Shown one piece after another: positions 36,543 to 48,989 of a DNA stretch of 64,000 nucleotides (the stretch's first letter is position 1; each line of letters starts with the position of its first letter). The notes beneath the pieces are model-generated. The model ran no database searches. It saw nothing but the letters and a program-made list of their open reading frames with translations, and had not been told where the DNA came from. This DNA comes from Phaseolus vulgaris (Eukaryota > Streptophyta > Magnoliopsida > Fabales > Fabaceae). The DNA is taken from contig NC_023751.2 in assembly GCF_000499845.2 (NCBI RefSeq), forward strand, positions 10,827,564 to 10,891,563. Reading direction: 5' to 3'. Position numbers and translations under genes: made by a program.

Positions 36543-37526
36543 TCATCGGAGAGTCAGATTCCTCATTCTCCTGGTGAAGAAAACAATAAGCTTATATTCA
36601 GAATAAGAACAAATTCAGCATTTTAAGATGTGCCTAAATAAGTAGACAACTGCATGTGCCAAAAAACTACACCCAATGATTACAGGTGAGTTGAGGAGAG
36701 GGCTAATATCCCCGAGGATAATGATAAACTTCGATGCAGGAATCAATGATTATTACCCAATACCATATCGACATGTTGATAATGATGAATAATACTAGCA
36801 TCATGATGGACATTATCCAAACCCATAGATCTCAGGTGCATGTGACATGAAACTTGATGGATCAAATTTCACGTGCTCTCTGCTTACAATATAATAATAT
36901 AAAACAATTCACCGTTTTTTGGGTTGCTGTTACAAACTCAGGACATTCTGATCATTGTAATCAAAAGCTCTAAAAAATGAGAAGTGAGAAGAAAACTATT
37001 TTGAATTCGAAAGACTGATGAAATTGGCAATGCAGATGCAAAGGGTTCTCCCTAATCTAATGAAATCTCCAAAAACCTCTTACCCAGTTTCGGGGTTTTC
37101 AACAAGAGTGATTTCCTCCTCTAATACAAGTGGGGAATAATAGACGATAACACACAAGACGAAAGAAACACACATTCTAATAAGTTGATTGTTATGAGAA
37201 GAAACTAGCACACATAAGATTTTATGCTTGTTGTCCTAGATAGATGGTGTCCAGAAATGGAAACAAGTGAAAGAAAGAAGGCATTACCTTTGCTCATTGT
37301 CAATTTGTCTTCCATTGATGCTGGCACCTCTGTACCTGGGTAGTGGGATTTGATCTCGCTCAATTCGAATGACGTCTTCCTGGAGGATCTCATAGTGCAT
37401 TTTCACCTCTTGTACGGATTTTCCACCCACGGCATCAGCTACATGTTGCCACCGATTTGGGTCATCAGGGCCATGAACAGCAAGAGCATCCTCAAAACGT
37501 CTATTCTCTTCTCGTGTCCAACCCAT
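36543..37526 (-). CDS. RADIALIS-like single-MYB (SANT) protein, second member
   Basis: Exons (minus) 37526-37288 and 36570-36543; 88 aa. It starts MGWTREENRRFEDALAV and contains VGGKSVQEVKMHYEILQEDV, the RAD/RL signature. It ends NEQRRMRNLTLR. The small second exon is supported by the acceptor TTTTCTTCACCAG, the phase 2 join inside an Arg codon (the same intron position as in the gene at 18042) and a family-type R-N-L C-terminus. Without splicing the frame stops directly after N-E-Q-R. TATTTAA at 37596-37602 (minus) is a plausible TATA box. Role by family: competitive regulator of MYB complexes. Confidence 0.88.
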
Positions 37527-37602
37527 TAATGGTGTCTAAGTATGTTAGAAAGAGTGAAGTAAGAAGTAGTGAGAAAAGATTGTGGATGTGAGTGGTTAAA
37601 TA

Positions 37603-40600
37603 GGGGAGAGTGAAGTGGTGTGCAAGTTGGCGAATACTTTTTACGGATTCAACAAGATATGATTCCCTTGGCGGGTATGTGTAGCGGGGTCAGGTACCCT
37701 TTCATTTGGATTTGATCCCTTCAGGCTTATAAACCTATGATTTGAGTCTCTGTGTTGTGTTGTGACCTTTAAGCCTGCTCCATTTCATTTGATGTTGGAC
37801 TCAGTATTGTAATGTTAATATCATTTCTTCAGATTTTTACAGGCTGGTGGTGGTGGCGGTGGGGATTAGATACCAATTCCCACTGCAATACAGATATATA
37901 TTCGCTAACAATATGTAAGGCTAACATATTCTGCTTCTTTCTAACATGAATATAGAATAATAATCCTGTCACTTATTTTGCAACTTGTAACGGGTAATAT
38001 ACTTTCTCCATCACCCATTAATATATTTTACATTTCAATTCCAGAATAATCACCATTGCATTGCTTCAAACCCTCATCAACCACTTTATAGAACTTGCAT
38101 CAAAAATAGTGCCACCACTTTCTCATGACTTTATTTTTAAACAAAATATTTGGAGTCTGAAACTTACTTGATGATTTTCTGGGTTTCACAACTTGTTTGA
38201 TCAGGCTGGGAGATCCCAAGTAAAGAGTTTGCGTGGCTGAGAGGTGAAACCCTTCTCTGTTTTCAACATGGTTTGCATTTGCCTCTGCCAAAGCCATAAC
38301 ACAGATTTATTCTATTTAACAAAATATTTTTCCAGTTTCAGAACATGTTGTCTCACAGTTACTTGTTATTTTGTTGAATAGTCATTGGTTCGGTGCCAGA
38401 ATTTGACAATGCAAATTCAAGATGGGAAAAAGAAAGAAAAGACAAAGAAATCTTAAAATGAGATGGTTTAGATGGTAAGAATGAGTACAAAAGGACATAC
38501 TACAATTTATTATTATTAATTTTATTTATTCTTTTTATATTGTTATTTTAATTATTTATTATTATTATAATAAAAGGGATAAAACATTTTAGTTTTTATA
38601 ATTGTTAATTTTAAATTATTTATTTATTTAATAGAATAATTGATTATATCACCATTTTTACATAAATATATAAGTTTATGTAAGTTTTATTTCTTGCCTA
38701 GAGCAAAGCAAACGAAGCATGGGCACAAAATATTAAGAATATCTATGAAGACAAGTATTTATGAACGCATGTTCATCATAATTTTAAAATTGCAAAGATA
38801 TTTATACAATATAAATTTTTTTGGTTCTGTAACCACATCATATGGCAAATAACACCATAAAGATTGCTGTTTTTACAAATTATTGTACAGTTCTTGTGTG
38901 ATTTTCTTTTACTTTTTCTTATTTGATATAGGATTTATTATTAAACGCAACGAACGAGCTGGTCTTACTAAGTTTTAAATATTATTTAAATAATTTTTTT
39001 TATCAAAAATGAAAATCACAACAATAAATATGATCTTAATGAATCGTACAATTGAGAGAGATAATAAAGAATTTTGTAGCAAAGAAATGGTTCTTCAAAT
39101 AAAATAAAATAAATAATAAAAAAAAGTTTTTAAGCTACCTAATAAATTAAAAAAGTGTTTTAATAATTTAAAAGGAAAATGATATACACATCTTCATCTC
39201 CTTATTCAATTTAGAAAATAAGTATATTGGAAGAAATTTAATTTATCTATAGGTTTATTAGTGGAAACAAAATATAGATCTTGAATAAAAAAAATCAAAA
39301 TCGTATTGGAAAGTAAAAAAAAAAAAAGATTTTGAAAAGTAAAAATAATTCAAATTTGAGAAAAAAAAATCAAAATACTTTTTTTAAAGATACAGGAAGA
39401 ACAAAATGGGAACGGAAATATATTTTAAACTAAGTTAATATTAAACCTCCTAAAAAAAAATCAAACCTCAGATAAACTTTTTAATTTATAAAACTTGGTA
39501 TAACGGGTAAGATCACTTGGCCCAACACTCCTTGTTAGATATTTTTTGTCATATAAACGACAAATAATCGAGAGTTTGATGAAAAACATGATAGATCAAT
39601 TAATCCAATTAATTTAGAAGAAAACTTTAAAAGAAAGTGTGAGAAAATATTTAAAACCTGATGAAATGTGTTATTTTACTCTTTTGGTTTTTTCTTTTAA
39701 TCCACTATTTAAAATTATTTGAATAAAACTGTTGTTGGAAAAGAGAGTGTTTGGTTTGGGTACATGATAGCCAAATGGTGGAGCCATATGAGTGGTGAGA
39801 AATCGAAGGCTCATAAAGGATAAGTCAATGGCCCTAGTTGGAAGAAGATATTCAAATTTTATATTTTTTAAAAACATTTTTAGTAAAATCAGTTATTTAC
39901 ATTTTTCCCATTATAAACAAAAGAATATTAAAAACGTCTTAATTTTTTTTTCTTTTTGTCCTTTACGTAGGATTTTCAAAGTTATTTTTAACTATTGTAC
40001 TTATTGTACTGTCCGGATGTGGTCTATCTCATCATGTTTCTCGGATATTTAATTGATAAAGAGTAATTTAACTCAGTAGAGTTTCAATGGGCATACGATT
40101 TTATATCTTTTATTATTTATGTAGATATGTCTATTTTATAGGAGTCTTTATTTATTCAATATATTGTTTATATGAAACAATGGAAATAAGATATTTTTAA
40201 AAAACATTTTTTATAAGTGCTTGATTTAAATTTCAGTTAATGGATGAATTTATTATTATTCCAAAAAAAAGGATGATCAAAATAACTTACAAAAAATGGA
40301 AGAACCTTAAATAGAAGGTAATTTTTTATTCTATGCAATAATTATATACACAAATTTTTTATGCTCTAACTGATTTAATGATTTAATCATGAGAGTATTG
40401 TAACCTGGTAGAACTCCACTCATCCTATTTTGGTAATCTTCAAACAAAACAATTAAAAGTTGTAGTTACTAATGATCATCTAAAAAAACACCTTCAAACT
40501 TCTGACCTTCAGATCATGAAAAGTAAATTAAATATAGTTAATTATGGACTTCTGAAATGCAATTGGTGCATACTAAACTTGACTTTACTTTACTTTCTAA

Positions 40601-42167
40601 TACATTTCACACCCTGTTATCATGCTGTTAATACAAGGCATTGCTGGTGTAAAAATTTATGACTATTTAATTGGAGATTGTTGTATATAGTAAAGGTATA
40701 GAATTTTATAATAATTATTTAAAAAGTATATAAAATAATTATAATTACTTTGTATATTTATAGTTCTGAAACTAAACTCTGTTAAGAATGGAAAGGTAAA
40801 AACAGTTTGAATAAATTTAGAGGAAATGATTTTGAATGGAGAGATAATGCAAAGAATGTGTGGGATGCCCAGTGTTTCCGTTTGGGAAGTGATGAGAGAT
40901 GTATATCTGGAAAAAGTCCTGCAGTTTGGGGATACTGCCCCATGCTGAAAGGGACTCTACATCTTTTAGACACTTCTAGTCTTAGAATCTTTATCTATCT
41001 TTCTCTTCTAAAACTCTCACAGAATAACCCAAAACATATTCCTCCACCACACTGTAAATATCTCTTTTCAGACCTTTTACTTATTTTCCCTTTCTGTTAT
41101 ATAATTTAATTCTAACTTCTTTTCTTCTGGAATGCTGAAAGAAAAAAGAAAAATGAAAGAACACAGAAATAAAAAAAATAAAAAAACTGTGAAATTCATT
41201 TGTTACTTTTATGAGGAAGAGTTATACATCAATAAATAAATAACACTATTTTGTATTTTGAACCATAACACTTACATGAATAAATATTTAGTATTTTTTT
41301 TTTGTCTTTTTCTCTCTCTTTTTTTAACTTCAAACTATTTCTTTTTGTTTATTTTAGAAAAAAATTATTTGGTATAAATGGATATTAGTAGATTAAGATG
41401 ACTTTAAATTATCTTAAATAGCATTAAACTATCTAGTAATGGTAACTTTGTCTAAGGCTTCTTTATATCACTCCCTCTTATTCTCCCAACACAGTGTAAT
41501 AGTAAGAGCTGGCTAATGTCCTTTTCAACCTTGGTATGATGTATTGTGTATTATTTTTCAATTAAGTGAGGTTTTTCACTCATATTTTCTCTCAAAAGAC
41601 TTTCCGTAGATTCAAATAATTATTTAATTTTATGTTTTGTTTAAATTAGATGATAAAAATAAAGAAATAAAAGAGAGGAAAGAAGAATGAGTAAAAAAAT
41701 ATTTATTAATTATTAGTAATTTTTTTTACATTTATTATTTTTGTTATAAAAAACAGAAATATTAATAAAGTATTAATGCTATAAATATTTGACGTAAATA
41801 TATATAATATAATTTATTATGTAGTGAATATTGATAAAATATTTATGATATAATTATTTATTTCTAATAATTAAAAAATTTCAGTATAATTTTTTTATGT
41901 TTGAATTTGCATGGAAGTTTTAAGGCCTCTAAGATCTTTGTTTTTTTTTACTTCTTTTTTAAATTTTTATCTTTCGTTTTTTGGAATTTTTTTCCCATTT
42001 ATTTTAAAACCTGGAAATAAACAGGTGTTAATCTGGATTTGGTACAGTGATGCTCTAGAAAGTGATAAAAAAAATCAAATTCCATTTATTGTGAAATATA
42101 AAGGTGCATTATATTTGATGCATGAATTTGCTATCACCAAATTGGTACACGTGCTTGAATTGTTTTG
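37603..42167. other. Long intergenic stretch, nothing recognised
   Basis: 4.5 kb of AT-rich DNA. Open frames here (for example 38100-38297, 39671-39877, 40807-41109) have no domain. The less AT-rich patch at 40800-40990 shows no conserved frame and no hairpin convincing enough for a microRNA call. Confidence 0.45.
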
Positions 42168-43176
42168 CTAATAGTATTCTCCTCTGATGTAGTCATTGAG
42201 TCGCTTCAATTCTCCACTTTGCTGCTCCATCACTGCTCGCACCACATCTACAATGGAAATCATACCAACAATTTTCCCATCTATAACTGGAACATGTCGG
42301 ATGTGATTCTCTGCAAGAAAAGAGTGACCTTTGATCCCTTAAACTCTGTGCAAAAATACCAGAAGAAGGAACACTTAAAGCCAATAGGAGAATTACCCTT
42401 ACCTGTCATAATTTTCATTGCTTGAAGAATGTTGGTGTCAGAGGTCACCGTTATCAAGTTATTCTGTTCACGAGAAACCTCATCATCATTCACAATGAAA
42501 ATGCAAGAACAGGATATCAAATATATTGGAAATGAGAGAGCATAAAATAACCTCATCAGTCATTATTTGACCAACTTGTGTGTATAAGGGTGATTTTCCT
42601 TGTGCAACTATTTTTTTCAAGCAGTCTTGTAGTTCATGCATGTATCCAACAAAGAGGTTCAGTTTATGTCAGAATCGCAACAAGTTTTAATTTTGGTTTG
42701 AAATGGTAATGGATTTTCTATCTCAACAAAAGGGTATTGAAAAGTGTTGGAAGGAACCACATGTACCTCTTTCTGTGACTATCCCTGCTATGTGCTGCCC
42801 CTCTGGCTTTAGTACCACCAATGATCCAATGTTATTATCAGCCATCTGAAACCTTATACAATGTTAGATAGGAGCCATTTAGAGTGAATCTTTTGAGCAA
42901 ATTGAACTACCTTACGTTTTTCATTGCATTAATAACAGCATCATCAGTTCTGCACCAAAGCCAGGAACCGATATTTTCTTTCCCTTTTGTCATTAGTACC
43001 TCTGTCACTGTTACATTCTCCAATCCTTTCTGCTGCGTGAGTGAAGAGGACGTGACACATCCAAAATTTGAACATATTTTGTTCATGTTAGGGATTCCAT
43101 TTCCTTGGAATGGTTGAAATATTGCGCCCCTTGGAGGGTTTTGGCAAAGTCGCAGTATCCTGCACACTCCCAGCAT
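42168..43176 (-). CDS. CBSX3: CBS-domain-pair protein, CBSX3-like (mitochondrial)
   Basis: Two-CBS (Bateman) protein; Arabidopsis CBSX3 is mitochondrial and modulates o-type thioredoxin. Exons (minus) 43176-42916, 42845-42767, 42625-42552, 42463-42403, 42310-42168; all phases join to 205 aa, about the length of Arabidopsis CBSX3. The start M-L-G-V-C-R-I-L-R is Arg-containing and amphipathic, as expected for a mitochondrial presequence. CBS1 carries SWLWCRTDDAV and IVTERD. The acceptor at 42626 is chosen because it restores D-C-L-K-K-I-V-A-Q-G. CBS2 carries NNLITVTSDT, HIRHVPVIDGKIVGMISI and DVVRAVMEQ, ending R-G-E-Y-Y. A 5' UTR acceptor is at 43188, and an upstream exon probably ends at 43509 (donor GTACGT). 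That exon is open in frame, so an extended N-terminus from an upstream ATG is formally possible. Confidence 0.9.
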
Positions 43177-43187
43177 TTGTTCTACTT

Positions 43188-44058
43188 CTGCACAATCAAA
43201 GTAAAAATTAGTTCTGGCTAATGTATGGAGTGACAAAAAAGTACCATTACAATTCATAAAAAAAATTACAAAGTACCATTAGAATACAAGTATAGATATG
43301 CCTTTAAAGTTTTAATGCATCCCACTTTCGTCACTGAGCTTAACTGTTTCAGAGAACTATTGGTAGTACTAGTGGTTTAATTTTATTCCATAAAGAACTA
43401 ACTCAAAACACTAATTTCATTTCGTAAAAATGTTGGACGTTCTTCATTGCTGAGAAATTAAGTAAGTTGAGGGTGTGTTTTTCTCTCCAAGAGTAGGATT
43501 CTACGTACCCTGATGTTGCTGATAGCAATACTTGAAACTGGTTGGTTCTGCTTTAGAAGTGGCGAAGGTACGAAGTATTCTCATCTTTGGTATTTCATAT
43601 AACCACAACAGTAGCTTGCATCTTGCATTTTGAATGCTTTTCTTGAAGGAGAATATGAAGAAAGGAACTTTGTAGTTGCTTAAACGTGGAATTGCCAAAC
43701 CTATTGGATCAAGTTTTTCTCGTTCTTTTCTCCAACTTTATAGACTCACGGATCATTAGTTTAAGCGTAGCTCTTCTACATATTCCAGAGTAAATTCAAA
43801 GAAAACAATTTATTAACAGTGGGATATGAATGACTAAAACCATTATCTCAGCAAGCTTGAGAGGCCAAGAATATGCTTGCAATTTCTTTTCGTAGGGTGC
43901 AAGATAAGAATGGTTTGCAAACGTGTGATTAAAACGTAAATCTCTAAGTTCAAGCAAAGCACAAATAAGGAAATCAGTATGAAAAAGTTTGGGAATCAAA
44001 ACTGGTTAGTCAAACCAGAAAGTCCTCCTATGCATCTAAGGTATAACTTCTTTGTTCA
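43188..44058. other. Intergenic with 5' UTR exon of the CBSX3-like gene
   Basis: Probable shared divergent promoter region. A minus-strand 5' exon of the CBSX3-like gene likely ends at 43509. Nothing else recognised. Confidence 0.4.
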
Positions 44059-44068
44059 GTATATATAC
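44059..44068 (+). promoter_or_regulatory. TATA box of the Pro/Ser-rich protein gene
   Basis: GTATATATAC-type TATA sequence about 100 bp before the ATG at 44168. Confidence 0.45.
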
Positions 44069-44167
44069 ACAAGAAGTAAAATCTTCGGATTTTAAGATCA
44101 GCCAGAATAGAAGACCTTGTAAAAAACTCATCTGTTTTTCCACCAGATATTAACCATACCAACATCC

Positions 44168-45229
44168 ATGCCACGCAAAACACAGCAGTGTGGTTTTAGG
44201 ATCCCTTGGATCACAGGTCCTTCCACTCAACCTCATTCTCCTCCAAAACAAAAATCAAAATCTCTTTCCACTCGTCGACCACCGTTTCGTCCTCCTGGAA
44301 TAGCCTCTACCCCACCACAACCTCCCCTTCCTCAGGTAACCCCAAAAACTAAACCTCAACAAGTGTCAGATTCTCTTCCATCATCACATTCACCACCACC
44401 TTCTGTGACCATTGATTCGCCAGTGTCCTCTCTCTCAGAATCCTCTTCAACACCATCAACTCCAACACCTTCAAAGCAAAATGTGAAGGAATTGGAGTTG
44501 GAGAGTACTCCTACTCAGAATTTCAACGCCCCTTTAGAAACACCAACCGAACCCCACCAGCCTAAATCCAATGCCAACCCAACAGAGAGCAAGATGATGT
44601 TTGCCACGTCGACTCCCAGCGCGAAAGACACAAAGGTCGTGCCACCAACTTCAACATCAGCACATCCAACGAACGAGAACGTTTCAACCATATCATTATC
44701 CAACGAGGAAAATCCCACCAAGGATGATGACATTTCAGCTCTGAACCCAACACTGAAGGTGGACGACAAAACAGTGAGTGTGGTAACTCTGGCCGGTGAC
44801 AACAGAGGAGTGACAATGCATGTGGCGGGTTCTCACTCAACGAGGCCCAATCCCGAAGGGAAGAGGAGCACATCCACGGAGAAAGATGAAGCGGGTAAGA
44901 CATACGTGAACAGTAACATTCAGAGCATCAACAATTCGATCATGTCGCATGGTACTATCAATGGAAGAGACCCTGGTGTTCGTGTTATTCTCCCTCAACA
45001 ACCTCAACCTGATGTGAAAGAACCGTGCTTGGAAAAACCCAAAGCTGAAGTAAGCATAAACCGGGTAGAGAGGGTGCCTTACAGGCCCGTGGTTCGAAGA
45101 AGATGTCTTAGGGGACTTTTTCTTGAACCGAGTGACTCTGAACACGATAACCCTGACAAACCCCGTCGTCATGGTTGTAAGGTTAGATGTGGAGACAATT
45201 CAAATGATAAGGACACTGCAATGGAATAA
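44168..45229 (+). CDS. Pro/Ser/Thr-rich protein of unknown function
   Basis: Intronless 353 aa frame with a clear TATA box upstream; GC content and codon use are unlike the AT-rich surroundings. The N-terminus MPRKTQQCGFRIPWITGPST is followed by a long low-complexity Pro/Ser/Thr region (about residues 20-160). An acidic/polar centre follows, then a more ordered-looking basic motif RVPYRPVVRRRCLRGLF near residues 298-314 and a charged tail (EPSDSEHDNPDKPRRHGCK). There is no signal peptide, transmembrane segment or named domain. It is divergent from the CBSX3-like gene, with about 1 kb between the two ATGs. Probably an intrinsically disordered plant protein; family not recognised. Confidence 0.65.
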   Translation: MPRKTQQCGFRIPWITGPSTQPHSPPKQKSKSLSTRRPPFRPPGIASTPPQPPLPQVTPKTKPQQVSDSLPSSHSPPPSVTIDSPVSSLSESSSTPSTPTPSKQNVKELELESTPTQNFNAPLETPTEPHQPKSNANPTESKMMFATSTPSAKDTKVVPPTSTSAHPTNENVSTISLSNEENPTKDDDISALNPTLKVDDKTVSVVTLAGDNRGVTMHVAGSHSTRPNPEGKRSTSTEKDEAGKTYVNSNIQSINNSIMSHGTINGRDPGVRVILPQQPQPDVKEPCLEKPKAEVSINRVERVPYRPVVRRRCLRGLFLEPSDSEHDNPDKPRRHGCKVRCGDNSNDKDTAME

Positions 45230-45894
45230 GCAAAAAACAGAGTCTTGTTTACATCAAAGGTGGTACCATTCCAGGATTTTTGTGTTGGAATTTCGTGTCT
45301 ACACCATGCATTTGTGCTGTTAATTTTTAATTGTATATTTGTTTATTGGGGTAACTTGCAATGACCACTCATAGAGTCGTTAACAAGCTGTTTTAGTGTT
45401 AATTTTCAAAGCACTGCTTCAGCAAAGGGATAAAAATATTCAGTGGGTTGATGTGAAATGCTTTCCAATAAGAAAACATAAGGAATGTGACTATCCTTTG
45501 ATTGAAAAATCTTTCAGCCAAATCGCAGAAAGTATATTGTCTAATCGCTAAAAACTAAAAAGAGAAAAAATGCCCAAAGAATTTGATAATCACGAAACCA
45601 CGCTGAGAAGGATCTTCAACAAATAAAAAAAGTGGTAGCACGAGCATTTCACATCCCATATGAAGAATCTTAGAACACAAAATTTAGTTACATTTGTTTC
45701 CTTCGCCAGATTGATGAGACTGTTGTGATTAAATTAAGATTGAAATTATCAAAAAAAAGTAATTGTGGCAAAATTTGAATGTCTTCATTATCCTATCAGT
45801 TAATGAGGTATCTAAAAACTTGAAGTGTGTGCCCTACCCGAACTTCAAGCGGTAATGTTTGTCCTTTGTAGGATCATTCTCATCGTTAGCATTT
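45230..45894. other. Intergenic, nothing recognised
   Basis: 3' flank of the Pro/Ser-rich gene. No frame or repeat of note. Confidence 0.5.
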
Positions 45895-45978
45895 GTAACC
45901 ATTATCACAAATAAAAAACTTGCCCAGAGATAAGAACAAAACAGAGAAACAAGCTGGAGCTTAGGCATTATCAGCACT

Positions 45979-45988
45979 TATATATATA
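45979..45988 (+). promoter_or_regulatory. TATA box, duplicated-gene copy 1
   Basis: TATATATAGC about 50 bp before ATG 46037. The preceding 80 bp (CACAAATAAAAAACTTGCC ... GAGATAAGA) is conserved before the second copy at 54510-54560, so the promoter was duplicated with the gene. Confidence 0.55.
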
Positions 45989-46036
45989 GCTTATAGAGCT
46001 TGTGTTTATAACGATAAAGAAAGAAACTAAGCAACA

Positions 46037-46742
46037 ATGGGTTCTCTTATGGCAGGATGGGACTCTCCAACCTTGGATCCTGAATCAGGTACCAATAATA
46101 ACTACTATACTAATATTATGCACTTTACCTTTTGTGTTGAAATAATAAAACCCTTGTGATTTTTAAAGAGCCTTACTTTTTACCATTGCAGCTTCAATTA
46201 AGAGGAATCGATCGCTTACCAAAGAACAAATTAATGCTTACTGGAGAACAAAAGAGAAGACAGAGTCAGAACACATCCAAGCTATTCCTAAATTATCTGA
46301 AACTATTCAGGTTTCACTTTTAAATTAACATCTCTACAAATTTCACCACTCCAGAAATTTGAATATAGAAGAACTACCAATATATTTATGGATACTGAAC
46401 AGACCCCCAAATTGGAGGATTCAGAGAATTGTGGTGTGTCAATTACCGTGGGCTTGAACCGCAAAAAGGAGCCCTTGGACATGGATGTTGACGAAAACAG
46501 TTTGAAGAAGTTTGTGAAGAAAAATTGCTGGTACATTATGTTACATGTTGTAATTGCTCAATTGGTGAATTATAAGTTAGGTTAATTATATGGAAAATAA
46601 TAAGTGGAGTGAGTGCAGGTGGACCAAGAGCAGCTGGGCATTTCTGAATGAACCGCCAGTGATTGAAGCTTCTTCCAACAACTATGGTTCACAGTTTCAC
46701 GTAGCCAACTTCAGATCAACCAAATTTAAAACCGCAAATTAA
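46037..46742 (+). CDS. Uncharacterised small plant protein (MGSLMAGWDSP family), copy 1
   Basis: Exons 46037-46088, 46192-46310, 46403-46530, 46619-46742; canonical GT-AG throughout, 140 aa. N-terminus MGSLMAGWDSPTLDPES; a basic, probably helical block KRNRSLTKEQINAYW; C-terminal WWTKSSWAFLNEPPV block. These blocks occur in small plant-specific proteins annotated only as hypothetical; function unknown. No signal peptide or membrane segment. Copy 2 is 8.6 kb downstream in the same orientation. Confidence 0.85.
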
Positions 46743-48516
46743 ATTAGTGCTTCAGTTATCTTGTATATATAGTTGGTGTCTACACATGTGTAACGGTTTC
46801 TATTTTGTCACACTTACAATTCTCCATAAGAACTGTAATTTGGGTTTCACAGATGTAAAATCTATTTACTAAATTTATATAATTATTGTGGTATATTATT
46901 TTAAAACATTTTTGTTCAAAATGTTTTAGTTAAAATTATTCTAAACATTAACAAGTCTTTTCAGTAACCTATACAATTTGTTCACCACATGATATTTAAC
47001 AATGTTTGTTAGAATAATAGCACTACTTATTGTCAAAATATCATTAAATAAAATCAATATAACAATATGTGTAGCCTGATTTAATATTCCCCATAAAAAC
47101 TAATACAAATTGAACTGACAATTTTTTTTCCAGTTTTCAGTTCAATTAGCTGGACTTGAATACTGCTTTGTTTTAATCTTCTTCTTCTTCCATATTAAGA
47201 ATGTTTTCAATGTCTATCGATTGTAGTATATATTCACTCCCTATTTCCTTTTATTATATGTTTGCGAAATAAAACATAAAAAGGTTAAATTTATTTATTT
47301 ATATTTATAATAATATAAATAAAAGACTAATATAAATTTAAACTTTTAAAATATGAAAGTCTTCAATATTTCAAATTTTAGTTAGAAGGTTTGTTTGTAC
47401 AAATTATTCAGCGCCATTATCAACTAATAACAAATAAGATGTGTTCAATTTTAGCTGAAATATGGAAACCAACTCTCAATTTTATTAAATATTATGTTAA
47501 CATGTTTGATATTTTTTTCAAACTATATTAAAGTAAAATTATCCTGAAATTTCATATCAATTAAAAGTCTCAATGATTTTTTTTCCAATTTCAATAAAGT
47601 TAATTAATATTTTACTGTGATTTAAATATCCAAAATCATTGAATATTGTTGCATTGAAAATATCTTTTTATATCATTTGATTACAAGAATAATTTGTTTT
47701 CTGTTTTGAAAATATATATTTTTGTCAATATTCAAATAAAATATTAATGAAAGTAGACTTGTGAAATTCTTGCGTTAGAGTAAAATTTGAAAAAAAAAAA
47801 GTTATGTGACACATTCCAAACTCACTAAAATTAAATTAAAACATTATAGAATTTATTTTATAATAGCTCTTATATTGAATAAATAAAGAAAAGAATTAAA
47901 AAATATTTTTAAATTTGTAATTTCTATAAAATTTTAATTACAATATTTAATAATAACTCAGATTATTTTTTAAAATTATTGAAAAATACGAACAAAAATA
48001 TTACAAGCCTACGTTTTATCTGATAATAAATAATGAAGAGAATGATGTTTCCTTTAACAAGTGCTCTTTTGTCATGCAAAGCATTCACTTTTCACAATAA
48101 AATTGATGAGGTTTTCACTGCAAGAGAGAAAAATTATTATGTTTTCTAATTATTTTATCGAGTATAATTATTCTTACATAATAACGTATTGCAATAATCA
48201 AATGATAAGTGAATTGGATTATCGAAGTCAAAGTTCTACAAACACTTTATGCTTCGGATAGTCATAACTAATCTGTTTAAACCAAAGAACCTGGTTACGG
48301 ACAATACAAACACTTTGCTAATCATCTCGGATACATATATTCATTGTTTATGTGTCAACGTAAGTTTTAATTAAGGAATTTAATCAGTAATTAAACCACT
48401 AAGCAATTAATTAAAGACTTTAATCAGTAATCAAACTATTAAGGAAGTAATAATCATACATTAATAAAAAAATTGGACTGATCAAATAGTAAATATAGGT
48501 GACTTACACCAATAAA
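46743..48516. other. Intergenic, AT-rich
   Basis: 3' flank of copy 1 and AT-rich spacer between the duplicated genes. No gene is supported; the short open frame at 48061-48261 has no domain. Confidence 0.5.
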
Positions 48517-48639
48517 TCAATACAAGAAAATCATTAAATAGTGACTAAATTAGAGACTATTTATTTAAATTATAAATTTGATACAAAAATAATCTTGGTA
48601 GCTAATTAGATATTAATTTAAAAACTATTTATCAATAAT

Positions 48640-48651
48640 AGAAACTAATTT
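48640..48651. repeat. Target-site duplication of the LINE, left copy
   Basis: AGAAACTAATTT, identical to 53318-53329, directly followed by the T-run that represents the poly(A) tail on the minus strand. Confidence 0.75.
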
Positions 48652-48989
48652 TTTTTTATAAAAGCTTTCATGTTAGGCATCACTATGCAACTTGACATCT
48701 CAGCTAGACTGACACCTCAAGTAACAACAATCATCTGTCATCACATGAAAAATGTATTATTAAAAAAGAAAAGGAAAGAAAATACAAAAATATAGGGAGA
48801 CTAGACCAAAACCCACATGTTAACAAAAACGATACATAGGTAGACTATATATATTCATAAAGAATTCTAAGAACAGACTAGATGAAAGTCTATTATACCA
48901 ATGAAATGATTCTCTATGAATGAACCCTAAATTAGCCAATTTATCAGCACATGCATTCCCCTCACGAAAAATACGAGTAACCCTAAACC

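Noticed and set aside
39497..39535. CTTGGTATAACGGGTAAGATC looks like a tRNA A box
   Set aside because: No B box at the right distance and no cloverleaf; not called.
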